In this document: piece by piece, positions 10,903 through 23,975 of the stretch
How positions within the stretch are numbered: position 1 is the stretch's first letter
Layout of the letters: the number at the start of each line of letters is the position of its first letter
Source of the DNA: Ministeria vibrans ATCC 50519
Lineage: Eukaryota > Opisthokonta > Filasterea
DNA: 47,548 nt
Assembly (NCBI GenBank): GCA_943704425.1
Contig: CALSCP010001006.1
Location: forward strand, 1 to 47,548
Reading direction: 5' to 3'
The notes under the pieces: generated by a model
What the model saw: only the letters and a program-made list of their open reading frames with translations
Told to the model about the DNA's origin: nothing
Databases searched by the model: none
Position numbers and translations under genes: made by a program

Positions 10903-11882
10903 ACTCTCTTCTCACCACGTCCATGTCGAGTGCTCCTTCCCTCACGTGCTTCATGGCGTTGACTCGATTGACCCCCCCCCACACACAAACACTCACACTT
11001 TGGTTGTGTAGCTCTGCGTCGCAGTCGCCTGATCAGCACCCTCCTCGCCGCGGATCTCGCTCAGTGTCGCCTTCCGCCGGCGCCGTTGCTACAGACTTTG
11101 CTGCAGGACGTGTCTATGTCAACAGTCTTACCAAGAATGTGACGCGTGCGCACTTGCAAGAGATCTTCTCTGTGTACGGACGATTGCGCAGCATTGACGT
11201 GCCCCATCGTCAGGGTGTGATGCTCGGCCATGCCTTTGTCCACTTTGAGGCACCCGAGGATGCCCTTACTGCCATTGAGCATATGGATGGTGGTCAAATT
11301 GATGGTGTTCATGTTACCGTGGAGGTGCGCAGACCGACTGGACGGGCGGGTGGTGGCAAACGACGCACCTCCAGACGCGGCGGTGGCCGTTCTCCGCCTC
11401 GCGGTCGTCGCTACAGTCGCTCACCTCCACGTCACTTTGGTGGCGGTGGTGGTGGACGAGCCTCGTCGCCTGCTTACCGTCGTCGTGGATCCCGTTCTCC
11501 GCCTCCTCCCCGCCGTCGACGTGGTGACTCCCGTTCGCCCCCTCCCCCTCGTCGTTTCCGTGCCTCTCGTAGTCCACCCCCACCTCGTCGCTTCCGCGAC
11601 TCTCGCTCTCCACCTCCACCTCGTCGTTTCCGCGACTCTCGCTCACCACCCCCGCCTCGTCGTCGTCGCGACTCACGCTCTCCCCCTCCCCCGCGCCGCT
11701 TCCGCAGCTCTCGCTCTCCACCTCCGCCTCGCCGTCGCGACTCTCGCTCTCCACCTCCGCCTCGTCGTCGTGAATCTCGCTCTCCTCCTCCGCCTCGTCG
11801 TCGCGACTCTCGCTCTCCTCCTCCACCTCGTCGTCGCGTCTCTCGCTCACCGCCTTCCCCTCGCGGTCGCGATCGCTTCTAA
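10608..11882 (+). CDS. RNPS1: RNPS1-like RRM and RS-domain splicing/EJC factor
   Basis: join(10608-10627, 10712-10807, 11012-11882), 328 residues. A short N-terminal RS segment is split over two exons. Then comes one RRM (about residues 70-145): RNP2 as VYVNSL, RNP1 as LGHAFVHF, and the RNPS1 signature NVTRAHLQEIFSVYGRLRSI and EHMDGGQIDG. The C-terminal half is made of repeated SRSPPPPRR units separated by RD/RE/RA, with Gly/Arg stretches before. In animals and plants RNPS1 (SR45) sits in the ASAP complex with Acinus and SAP18 and links splicing to the exon junction complex, a sensible factor for such an intron-dense genome. Intron 2 is CT-rich. The long RS repeat produces a spurious Glu/Ser-rich frame on the minus strand. 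Confidence 0.9.
10844..10907. repeat. CT-rich run in RNPS1 intron
   Basis: Long (CT)n/(CTT)n stretch between the donor at 10808 and acceptor at 11011. It is pyrimidine-rich in the sense of the gene. Confidence 0.85.
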
Positions 11883-12080
11883 ATACAAATACAAAAAAGT
11901 AGTAGTAACCGGCCTCTTAACACACACATACAACAGCAACAGAAACGCACACACATACACGTGCACTCGACAGGCAAAAAAGGAAGTGATGAGACAAGAA
12001 GGTCACTTTTGACTTTACTGATTATTTTATTTTTATTTTTATTTTTATTTTTTTTCCTTTCTTACTTACTTACTCATAAA

Positions 12081-12527
12081 ATGGCTGACGACGATTTTAC
12101 TCCTGAGGAGACTCCGGGATACAAGGCCCCGGCTCAGGTGCGTTCCACTCGACCTTTTTCCCAACTTTTTTTTTTCTTCTCTTTTGTGTGTCTCTTTCTC
12201 TCTCTGTTTCTGTCTCTCTCTCTCTCTCTCTCCTACAACCCGTCTTCATTGCTTCTCTGTCCGCCTCATCCTTGCTTGCTCGTCAATGCATGTTTTCGGT
12301 GGCGGTCCACCGCTGGACGCACAGCGACAAGTGTCGACGAGCTTATTAAAAAACGCACAAAAAAAACGCTGAAAATCCCTCAACTGTGACCTCTGGAGAC
12401 ACCGCAGCCCCCGGATCTGTGCTCCATTGCGAACCCTTGCATGTCTTCCACCCCGTCGCGTCGTTGCCTGCTCGTGTACCGACCACACTTCTGTGTTTGG
12501 CGTTTTGTCTTTGAGATTCGTGAAAAT

Positions 12528-12568
<41 letters not shown>

Positions 12569-13499
12569 GTACTAATCGATTCTTCTGTCGACGTTTTTCC
12601 GCCTATCTGCCTGCTCGTCTTTGCAACGCATGTTTCTGTGCCAAACATCCTTCTCATTTTTTTCTTTTTGCTATACTTTTTTTTCTTCACCTTTTTTTTT
12701 TTTTTTTTTTCGCAAAAGCGATTCTCAGACTTGTCTTCTCTCTCTCTCTCACTCACACACACACACACACACTCTCTCTCTCTCTCTTCCTCACCCTCTC
12801 CTTGCTCTCTTTTTCGACAGGCCTCCCTCGAGGAGATGAAGCAGAAGGATGCTGACGACGAGAGTCTGAACAAGTGGAAGGCTGCTCTGCTTGGCGGTGG
12901 CGGTGGTACGACCTTGTTGTTTTTTCTTTTCTTTTTTCACACGCACACACACACACTCTCTCTCTATGTGTCTTTCTCTCTATTGCTTGTCTGGGCGTCT
13001 TTTTAGCTGGTCCCGGCGACGACCCTCGACGATGCGTCGTGCTGAAGATGTCCATGGTGATTGCGGGCCGAGGAGACGTCGATCTCGACCTGACGGGCGA
13101 CTTGACCAAGCTCAAGGAAGTGCCTTTTGTCATCAAGGAGGGATGCGAATACCGCCTTAAGATCACCTTCAAGGTGCAACACGAAGTCGTTTGCGGTCTC
13201 AAGTACATGCACGCAATCTACAGAAAGGGAATCCGATGTAAGAAGAAGCCGAGTGCACAACGAGCAATAACACTGTGTGGTCTCATCTTTGCTTTTTAGT
13301 CGCCAAGGACACGTACATGGTGGGTAGCTACGGACCGCAGGCAGAGCCCCATGTGTTCCTCAAAAAGGACGCCGAGGAGGCGCCGTCGGGCATGATCGCG
13401 CGAGGACACTACATTGTCAAGTCTAAGTTTGTCGATGACGACAACAACGTCTACTGCGAGTGGGAGTGGGCTCTGGACATCAAGAAGGACTGGGCCTAA
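12081..13499 (+). CDS. RhoGDI: Rho GDP-dissociation inhibitor (RhoGDI)
   Basis: join(12081-12137, 12821-12905, 13007-13237, 13300-13499), 190 residues, close to the usual about 200. The N-terminal arm (DDDFTPEETPGYKAPAQ; ASLEEMKQKDADDESLNKWK) is the switch-binding helix pair. The rest is the immunoglobulin-like fold that buries the prenyl group: VLKMSMVIAGRGDVDLDLTG, VPFVIKEGCEYRLKITFKVQ, LKYMHAIYRKGIRFAKDTYM, VGSYGPQ, GMIARGHYIVKSKFVDDDNN and the terminal WEWALDIKKDW. Known role: extracts GDP-bound Rho/Rac proteins from membranes and keeps them cytosolic. Intron 1 is unusually long (683 bases), with a 39-base poly-A, poly-T runs and CT repeats. All splices keep frame. Confidence 0.96.
12529..12567. 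repeat. 39-base poly-A in RhoGDI intron 1
   Basis: Uninterrupted A run in the sense strand of the intron, followed by several T-rich runs (12658-12710) and an AC run (12751-12770). Confidence 0.95.
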
Positions 13500-13670
13500 G
13501 CTGCTCTTCTCTTGCACTCACCTTTACGCACCTCCCCTCCCCCACACAGACAGTAATAAATAAAAATTAAAATAATTCCCCGTGAATGATGAATGAACGA
13601 AGAAACAGCCATAAATTTATTCACTACAAATTGTTTATTTTTTCATTATTAATTTATACACTATAATATT

Positions 13671-16600
13671 TCACACAAGTGACATATGACAAGGCTGCAA
13701 CTCAATGGTCTCTTGGTGTGCGTCATCAAGAAGAAGAGTGGTCGATGCACACGAAGGCTTCGTGACGACAGTCGTCACTACACCAGGTGGTGTTTCCTCA
13801 GTTCCAATAAACTCCCCTCGTTCTTCGGTCGTTTCTGCACCTCCTCCTCCTTCCTCGTCCTTTTCTTGGTGCGAACGAGGGCGACGCAGTAAACGTGTCG
13901 ACACTCGCGACGGACGATGCGACCGTGGGCTGCTGTGCTGGGCCACAACACGCGCATGCCGCAGAAGACTGCTGCTCACAGGAGTGTGACGTCGCATCAG
14001 TGTCCCAAAGGTGGCAGCGACGGTCGTCAACGGATCGGCCAGGGAGACGGCACTGCCCTTGTGACAAGGCTGATTGGCATTCAGTTGGTGACCGGTGGGA
14101 CTCGTGTAGTGTCGCAACACCCGCTGAAGCTGCCCAAAGGCACTGACAAACGAGACGTGCTCGCGCGCATCGACTGCAGGTGCACTCTCCAGTACATCAT
14201 GTACAAGAGCATGCTCCAAGAGCTCCGTTGTGCAGTCGGCGGCAATCAGCACCACAATGGTCTTCTTGAGCTCTTGTGCATACATCACCTCCTCCTGGCA
14301 GTACTGCGAGCTCACCGACGTGGGCGTCGCCACAAACAGCAGCACACGACAGCCACGTACCGCATCGCCAATAGTTGTGCGCCAATAGTCGCCCGACGAC
14401 AGACCCAGAAAGTCAATCCAACAGTCGAAACCAGCCTTCTCCAAATCGGGCCACAGGCGCGCCTTGACAATCTCATGGTCTCGATGCGCCCACGAAATGA
14501 ACACCTCCTGCGGCTTCACCGCATCCGCCAGGCCAGGACCCAAGTCGCGCCCCACAGCAATCTTGGCAGGCACACCACCAGCAGCAACCCCACTAGTACT
14601 CGAAGAGATACCTATCGAAGTGCCCTTGGAGCTGCCTCCAGTCGCCAACAGAGCCATCTCCGTCCCGGGTGTGTTTCCAGTGAGAAAGCGTGCCAGACCC
14701 GCAATGAGCGCCTCGCAATCAATCGTACTGTTTGTCGCAGGCATATTCGTCCACTGGTACCGTTTCAGGAGCATCTCTAGACCCGCATCCGCCATCCCCA
14801 TCGCCTCGCTGTCCCGAATAATTGGGAATATTTGCAACTAAACAATTCAAAAAAGAAACAGATTAATGCAAAGGTATCAAAACAAACAGCAAACAAAAAA
14901 AATCCAATAAGAATATTATTATTATGATTATTATTATAATAATAAAATGACTATAATAACAATAATAATAATGGAAATAATAATGGTAATATTAATCATA
15001 ATAATATAATAATAATAATGGTAATAATAATCATAATAATTATAATAATAATGGTAATAATAATCATAATAATATAATAATAATAATGGTAATAATAATC
15101 ATAATAATTATAATAATAATGGTAATAATAATCATAATTTATAATAATACGTCTCTCTCTCTCTCTACCGTTGCACTTACTTTGCAATCGTATGCATACT
15201 GGACCTCCTCGAGACAGTACGGCGAGACAACTGACTCCTTGGATACAATAAAGAGCAGGACCTTACTGGCGCGGATCGCCTGTGCTACCTCCTTGCGCCA
15301 GAAGGCGCCGGCCTCGGCACGCACCTCGTCGACATGCACGCCCACACCATACTCGGACAGCTCCAGTACCAGCTGCGACATAAACTTTCGGTCGCTTGCC
15401 GCGTACGAGACAAAGGCTTCCTTGTCGCCGCCGTGCCACCCGAGAGAGCGATGACACACGAGCGCAACGGGCATAAAGACAAACACAATAATGAGCAGAA
15501 TAGTCGCAATGGAGAGGATGGCCGCTGAGAAGAGAACCCACTCTTGACGTCCCGACTCAATCGACACGATCACCGCAGCCGCCACACTCAGCAACACGAG
15601 ACCCCACAGCAGATACGAGAGTCGCGATGACTCACTGTAGAGCGTCGTGACGTTGCGTCGTCGCCATGTCTGGTACAGCAACCAGGCAAAGGGTAAACCC
15701 AAAATGACCAACAGGAGAATGCTAAGTGCCGACGACAGGGCACACCGCGTGTACACCAAGTCGTCGCTTCTGATGATCGCCTCAATGAGAATACCGTTCT
15801 CGGTTGCGGCAAATGCCCCAATAACAATGGACACTACAGAGAGCATAAACACCGTGGCAGCAACCACACGCCAGCCCGGCACAACCATACTCACATTGCG
15901 CACTTGCACCTTGGCAGCGAGACGCAGCGAGAAAAACTTGACAAGAAGTGGTGCAATTACAGCCACAATTTCGAAGGAGGCCATCACCAAGAGCACCGAG
16001 CAATCGGAAGGCGACCAATTCGACGAGTGTAGCATAGTGATCACCAGCGCGAACAGACAGCTGAGAATTAGACACGACAGTAGAGGCAGACCAAACACTT
16101 GCACAACCTTGATTGAGCGCCATCGCACAAAGTACGTGTAGAAAAGGAGAGCAACAAGGAAGACGAGCCAGCCAATCACGACGAGAGCAATCCGTAGACT
16201 GTCCATCACTTCAACACGCTGTGTGCAGCGCGGATAGGCGTCGTTGTTACCGTCGGGAATGAGCTCGGCCCGCGGGCCAATAAGATTGCAGTCGAGAATA
16301 GTCAGAGGAATCACCGCACCCAGAATGTTCGGGTCGTTGTCCGACTTAAACGAGATGCAGTAGTTGCCAGCGAGGCCATACACGGTTGGGGCGGGGTCAA
16401 TCGTCGACGTTCCATTGACGAGCGAAAGCATCAACAAGTCGACGTTGTTGATGAAGCTGGCATTGGACAGCAGTGACGGCAATGGCATGTCAAGACTGCC
16501 TTCACATGTGCCAATAAGACCATTCAAACGATCGTTCAAATTCAATGTGATCTGACCAAAAATGTCCACCATGCGCACGACTATGGGAGTCACCGTCACC

Positions 16601-17140
16601 AGATCACCGCTGAATATTTCAATTCTACTGTCCAACGTTGCCAATGGTGACACCACCAACAACTGGTAAGGGTTGCTTGCAACGATTTCGCCATATTCAG
16701 ACGCAACATTACCCGACGCGACAATTCCCGAGCGGAGCTCCGCAATAATTCGCTCAGGATTTATGGTAGGGTCGCTACCGTTCACATTGGTCAAAAAAAC
16801 GGCCCCACCGAGTCGCGCACGGTTCCCGGTGACCACCACCTGATCAATCAAATACGACGCGTTGTTGCGCGCATCCAGTGCCATTGCACCACCCGCCCCC
16901 AAAGCTGCCTCGTTGTGGTGGAAGTGACAATCTTGCACAACCACCTCAGAATTGACAACTGTAGGCACGCCCACAAACACCGCACCACCCACACTGTCAG
17001 AGTTACCAACAGCAAGATTTCGGTCAAATATTGATGTGGTAATCCGCACCGAGGTGTCCTCCGCAAAGATAGCGCCGCCCATCTACAAAAAGATGAAAAA
17101 AGAAGGGTTGAAAATAAGTAAAAAGCGAAAGATATTACAA

Positions 17141-17180
<40 letters not shown>

Positions 17181-19672
17181 GTTGTTGTTGTTGTTGTTGC
17201 TCTTGTTCTCTATTTATCTTTCTATTATTTTTGTTTGCCAACATTGTGAGATTGGCAAAATTATTGGGTTACTTGTGCAGAGTTATCTTTAAAGATGGAA
17301 CGTTCGACGGAAAGTTGAGACAAGGTGGCGTTGGCGGCGGCTACAAGGCCATCAAAGTTGGGGGAGTAAAGATTGGTGTTGTCCTCTTGAAGACCGGCGG
17401 CGATTGTGACACGGTCGAGACGCGTGAGAAGGAGAGAGGAGGTGACAGAGTCAAGCTCGTACATGGAAGTGATGGACGGGGTGACAGAGGAACCCTCGGC
17501 AATGACAAGGGTGGCGTGGATGACTCCACCAGTGCTGGTACGGGCGTGGTTGTCGATGAACGTGCAGTTGTTCACATTCACAAACGTCAAGTCCGACATG
17601 TAGATCACACCGCCCGACTGGGCAACGTTGCCAATGAATGTTGACCCAATAAGGGTTATATTGCCGTTCTCAAGGACACTGGCAACACCCCCAGACTCTT
17701 GCGAGGCAGTGTTGTTGACAATGTAAGACTGAGCGAGGACAGCACGAGCACTGCCCGTCAGCGACACACAACCCCCACCAAAGACTGCCGTGTTGTTGGT
17801 CAGTGCACACTCGTCGCACTCAAAGCGTCCATCCATTGTCGCCTGCACCACTCCCCCTTGCACTCCAATGTTGTGTTCAAAAGAGCTACATAAATACAGA
17901 GTAAAAGAGAGCAAGCAAGTCAAACACACAGGAAAACACGAAACAAAAGAAGAAAAATACAAAAAAATAAATAAGCACAAGAGTGTTGTATACCATTGCA
18001 AACACTCAATGTGACTGGTGTGGAGAAGAAGAAAAACACCGCCCCACCCCTGTGTAATGCAGTGGGAGGCAGAAAGATGGGTGGCAAGAATGCCGGAAGA
18101 GTCGCTCATGCCGATAGCGCCACCCTGAAGCGCCACGGACGCTCGAATTGTGACATTTGTGAGCTTCGCAAGGGACTCGTCAAAAGTCGCCAGGGCACCA
18201 CCGTAGGACGCAAAGTTGGCATTCAGCGTCAGAATGTTTGCAGTGAGAAGAGCAAACTTGGAAACGGAGATGGCACCACCGTGATAGGCAAGACACTCGT
18301 CAAAGGTGCAACGGGCAAGAGTGGCGCGTGCCGAGTTGTCAAGGGCGATGGAGCCGCCGGAGAAGCGCGCCGTGTTCAGACGGAAAGTACAGTCGGTGAG
18401 ATGTGCCTCGGCAAAGTCGTAGAGAGCAATGGCACCACCGTCAATATGCGATGCGCACGACTCAAAGGTGGTGTGGCTGACATCGATGCGTCCATTGGAG
18501 ACGACGGTGATGGCGCCGGCGCCCAAGAGCGAGCTAAGGCTGGAGCCAACGGAGTCGAGGGCTTTGCACTGAAGTATGTGAGAATCGCTCATGATCAGGG
18601 AACCAAAGACGTTGAAGCAGCCTGCGGCAAGGCCGCTTGAGAGAACTATCGACGAGACGTCGACTACAAGCGACGCCGTCTCGCTTACCACGGCAATGCC
18701 CGCCGTGAGTTCGCCAAGTGACGTTGTTACGTTTCCATCAAGGAGACGCGCTGTGCACAGCAACATGGTGGCACGTGTTAAAGAGACATGCGAGAGCCCA
18801 TTCTGGTAGATGACACCGCCAAAAGCACCGAAAGAGAAGGTTACATTCGTATCGGAGAGCGTCAAGCTTGCTTGACGGTGCACAAAGAAGGCGCCTGCAG
18901 GACTTCCAAACGATAGTGACACGTCCATGTGTGACATGGTCGCTGCTGCACCGGTGCCCACATAGGCAACACCAGCAACATCAAAGCGATCTGTTACAAA
19001 CACCCTGCCGGCATGGAAGAAGAGAGAGACGGTCGTCATCGCGTCGATCACTGCAAAAAAATACATCAAAATATACAAACGGGTGTCGGTTCGCACAGGG
19101 TCTTTTGACTCATGGCTATTCTTACGGGTCATATCAAAGATGACATGAAGTTCATCGGGAATGCCGCCAGTCACCTGCACATGGGAGACGTCGACGGTGG
19201 CGCGACTGCTGACAAAGATGGGCGATGCGTCAAAGCAACCGACGACGGTCAGGTTGGTAATGCTCACTCGGGATGCCCCTGCGCTCACAATCACCGCGCC
19301 GTCTGACGTGGCGGTGACATTGACAGAGGAATGGACGCAGCAGGTGAGGAGTGTGTTCGGTCCGCTCCCCACAAGTTGTGCGCCTGAATTCAGTGTGAAA
19401 GGTAGGACGTGCGGCGTAAAGACGCCCGCACTGAGCTGTAGGACCCCATCGCGGGGCACCTCCTTGGATCCACCCAGTGTAGCAAGCACCGCAGCCTCGG
19501 CTGCGTTCGGGCTTGCCTCTTGGCACGCCAATTTTGAGAGGGAGATGATCGACGAAATGTCGTCCACCGGTAAAACGGACGAGACCAAGTCCGATTCACT
19601 CAGTGCCGAATTGGACTGCCAGAAAAGAGCCAGAAACACACCCAGCATCAGGGCTCGTCTGTGCGTCTTCAT
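13671..19672 (-). CDS. Beta-helix / 7TM / tandem-TIR receptor
   Basis: Exons 19672-19126, 19050-17994, 17885-17273, 17082-15181 and 14837-13671 give 1761 residues. A signal peptide (MLGVFLALFWQSNSA) opens a long ectodomain of right-handed beta-helix repeats about 24 residues apart, each with a GGAI/GGSI/GGAL turn and an N-[TA]A-type end, as in polymorphic outer membrane proteins and PbH1 repeats. A Cys-containing juxtamembrane stretch follows, then seven hydrophobic helices (about 1035-1285; the second reads VFGLPLLSCLILSCLFALVI, recalling class C GPCRs). Then come TIR1 (about 1293-1435, KEAFVSYAASDRKFMSQLVL ... SPYCLEEVQYA) and TIR2 (about 1484-1620, QEVFISWAHRDHEIV ... SQYCQEEVMYA). Both TIRs keep the CxxE Glu used by NAD-cleaving TIRs (about E1365, E1556). 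The tail is Ser/Thr/Glu-rich. TIR1 is split by intron 4. Probably a surface sensor; ligand and output unknown. Confidence 0.87.
14914..15148. repeat. Imperfect AAT/ATT tandem repeat in the TIR gene intron
   Basis: Inside intron 4 (14838-15180). Higher-order units of about 33-36 bases (ATAATAATAATGGTAATAAT then AATCATAATAAT), at least four copies, so this is a minisatellite built from AAT triplets. Confidence 0.8.
17139..17199. repeat. ATT then GTT trinucleotide run in intron
   Basis: (ATT)n followed by (GTT)n in plus orientation in intron 3 of the TIR receptor gene (17083-17272). Confidence 0.85.
17886..17993 (-). other. 108-base stop-free intron in the receptor ectodomain
   Basis: GTATAC donor, ATGTAG acceptor, length 3 x 36, open in frame. 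If retained it would insert a strongly hydrophobic stretch (for example TLLCLFIFLYFSSFVS) into the beta-helix. Removal joins IECLQ-C-SFEHN in a regular repeat, so splicing is taken as the default. Confidence 0.7.
19051..19125 (-). other. 75-base stop-free intron in the receptor ectodomain
   Basis: GTAAGA donor, TTTTTTTGCAG acceptor, length 3 x 25, open in frame. It has a clear pyrimidine tract and its translation is charged then hydrophobic, unlike the flanking beta-helix, so it is called as an intron. Confidence 0.75.
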
Positions 19673-19955
19673 CGTGAAGATACGAAATTCAGTATTTATT
19701 TTGTTCAGTTTTCATTCTTTGGGTCTAAATGCACAATAATACTTTTTCGTAGTCTTTCATAATTGTGTCTTCGATCTCGTCCCCTTGGGGATGGTTGAGG
19801 GCAGTGAGTGCGGGCGTATTGACTAAAGGGTGTACAAGTGACAAGTACGTGCTCTTCTTGGCCAGCGATTTGCGGCTGTAAATTGTAATCATCATAACTT
19901 GAATTTTGACAATTTGACTTATTTTCAATTTTTATTCACTTTTTCTGTTATCGAT
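19673..19955. promoter_or_regulatory. 283-base divergent spacer, TIR receptor and RPT3
   Basis: AT-rich region between the ATG of the receptor (minus) and that of RPT3 (plus). No gene or RNA seen. It presumably contains both promoters. Confidence 0.4.
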
Positions 19956-22004
<2,049 letters not shown>

Positions 22005-22211
22005 CCTCAGCCTCAACCTCACACGCACACACACACACACTATCTCTTTCTCTTTACAGTACACACTCCTTTCTTTTGTTTTCTTACTTGCAAATAACAT
22101 AGTCATATCTGCATTGTGACAAAAAAGAAGAGAAAAGAAAAAAAGGAGAGAAACTAAAAAAATAATGTACAGGGAGGATACAAAAAATGATACAGGACAG
22201 AAAAAAGATGA
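22005..22211. other. 207-base convergent spacer
   Basis: Between the stop of RPT3 (plus) and the stop of the unknown gene on the minus strand. AC run at 22021-22040, then A-rich. Both 3' ends must be processed here. No gene seen. Confidence 0.4.
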
Positions 22212-23565
22212 TCAGGCGAAGGAGTACGGTGACTTCCACTCGCCATTGCTCTTGAGCTTCTCTGGGTCCTGTGTCTGTGCCTTGGTCCACAGCTCAGCGG
22301 CCGTCTTGCCCGTCTTGGCCAGCGCTGGACTGGCAAACGTCGGTGCGTCCTGTTCGTCATCCCACAACTACAGAAAGACAATTAAGAAAGCGCGAGGATA
22401 AAAAAAAAAGTTTTCAAAAAAGGGAGCGGAGGGAGGAATGCGTACGCGGATGGCGCCACTGTCAATGGTGTCGGGAGCGATACTCATGCTGATCTGCACA
22501 ATGCGCGGCAGACCGTAGTCATCGTCGTCATTATCATGTCGTAGTTTAGACGCCACTTCCAGCGCGCGCTGTCGTCGTCGTTCCCTACACACATACAACC
22601 ATAATAAAATTATCATGAATAATTAAAAATCAATAGCAATAATAATAGTCAAAGACATAATAATACCGCTCTTCTCCTGATTCTGGCGCAGTTTCCACAT
22701 CGCGATCGTGTGCGCTCTTGGATGCCCTGCGCTGGAGCTTCTCTGCTACTTCAAGCGCCCTTTGTCGTTTCCGCTCGCGTTCTCTTTCTTCGTCTTCTTG
22801 CGCAGCCTCTTGAAGCTGAATATTTTGTGCTCCTGCAAACGAACAGCACGTCAACGGGGGGTTTGACTCAACTGTGGTTGGAGACGTACCAGAGAAGCGA
22901 CGACGGAACTTTGCGAAAACGCCCGTGTTAGTCTCACTGGCATTGTCATCCCCATTGGATGCAATGGAAGAGCGTGCCGAAGGATCATGGGGGTTGGTTG
23001 CGCTGAGGGCACTGGAGCGACGACGACGCGAGCCCTGTGTGCCAAACTTGTTCTCCAGGTCGCCTGCTTCGTCGTCCTCTTCGTCGCTGTCGACACCACC
23101 ATCCGCGTTGACACTACCCCGCCGAGACTCGCTTTGCCGTGAGTCAGTTTCGATCGCGCCCTGTTCGCTGCGGGGCGCATTCAGTTCGTTGTGGAACATG
23201 AGTCCTGCAAATGCAGCCGTGCGGTGCGTGAGTCATGAGTCGAGCAGTGCTCCGTCTCTCTTTCTCTCTCTCTCTCTCTCGCCATACCTTCATCAGCGTT
23301 CGCCTGAACAGTCGATTCACTTGGTCCCGCGGGTGCTTTGAAGCTACGCAAACGCAGAGGAAACAAAAACACGTTAAATTGAGAACCCCAAAAAAGGATC
23401 TTTTTTTAAAAATTCCGTGCAATCAGTCCTCAAGGGCAAAGGCCAGTAGATCTTTGGTGGTGATGACACATGTCCACCTCGCAGTGGGCAGACGCGAGTC
23501 GACAAAGGCCGAATCGGGGCGCGTTGGCAGACGAGAGAGACTTTACTCCATTCACTTGTCGCCAT
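22212..23565 (-). CDS. Charged protein of unknown function
   Basis: Exons 23343-23288, 23204-22890, 22832-22667, 22584-22446 and 22367-22212 are well supported by frame continuity. The first exon (23565-23387, ATG 23565) is the best available fit and uses a weak GTTCTC donor with a 43-base intron. Total 336 residues. The middle is disordered and acidic (DGGVDSDEEDDEAGDLENKF), then basic (FAKFRRRFSG). Two similar Arg/Glu helices follow, ERKRQRALEVAEKLQRR and ERRRQRALEVASKLRHD, on separate exons, suggesting an exon duplication. The C-terminus (GLPRIVQISMSIAPDTIDSG, LWDDEQDAPTFASPALAKTG, WKSPYSFA) looks conserved but I do not recognise it. The 5' end may instead lie elsewhere: another frame at about 23430-23545 is also open. 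Confidence 0.68.
23254..23280. repeat. CT run in intron
   Basis: CTCTCTTTCTCTCTCTCTCT-type tract in the intron 23205-23287 of the charged-protein gene; purine-rich in sense. Confidence 0.8.
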
Positions 23566-23571
23566 TTTTTC

Positions 23572-23598
23572 AAAAAAAAAAAAAAAAAAAAAAAAAAA
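23572..23598. repeat. 27-base poly-A between divergent genes
   Basis: Uninterrupted A run (poly-T on the minus strand) between the likely start of the charged-protein gene and the 5' part of the poly-Gln gene. Confidence 0.95.
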
Positions 23599-23699
23599 CG
23601 ACGTTTTGGCGTTTGGCGTTTTCGCTGTGTAGAGTACATTGCGGCTCGCTTTGGTTCAGTGCCTGCCTCTGCTGAACTACCCCTTGTGTCCATATGTAG

Positions 23700-23932
23700 G
23701 AGGAGTGCCCGATCCACACCGGGGGGCGTCTGCCAAGGGCAGCATTGGCTACCAACAATCACCACCTCAACAACAACAACACACACAACAACAACAGCAG
23801 CAGCAGCAGCAGCAGCAAGCGCCCCTGCGACTGCCATCGTTCGGCCTCGACCTGGGCTTGGACCTCTACTCGGCCGGCTCCCAAGCAGGCGCCTCTCGCA
23901 TGGGCCTCCCGCCCGCACACAACCTACAGTAT

Positions 23933-23975
<43 letters not shown>

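Noticed and set aside
11314-11850. Glu/Ser-rich open frame opposite the RS domain
   Set aside because: Mirror of the SRSPPPPRR repeat codons; no start context, and the plus-strand RRM/RS protein explains the region.
12346-13006. Several Phe/Ser/Lys-rich frames in RhoGDI introns
   Set aside because: They translate poly-A, poly-T, CT and AC tracts; RhoGDI splicing removes them.
13671-14837. Treating the second TIR frame as a separate small gene
   Set aside because: Its start in the six-frame reading is TTG, and it opens with QIFPIIRDSE, the missing C-terminal half of TIR1, which joins in phase 0 to the exon ending at 15181.
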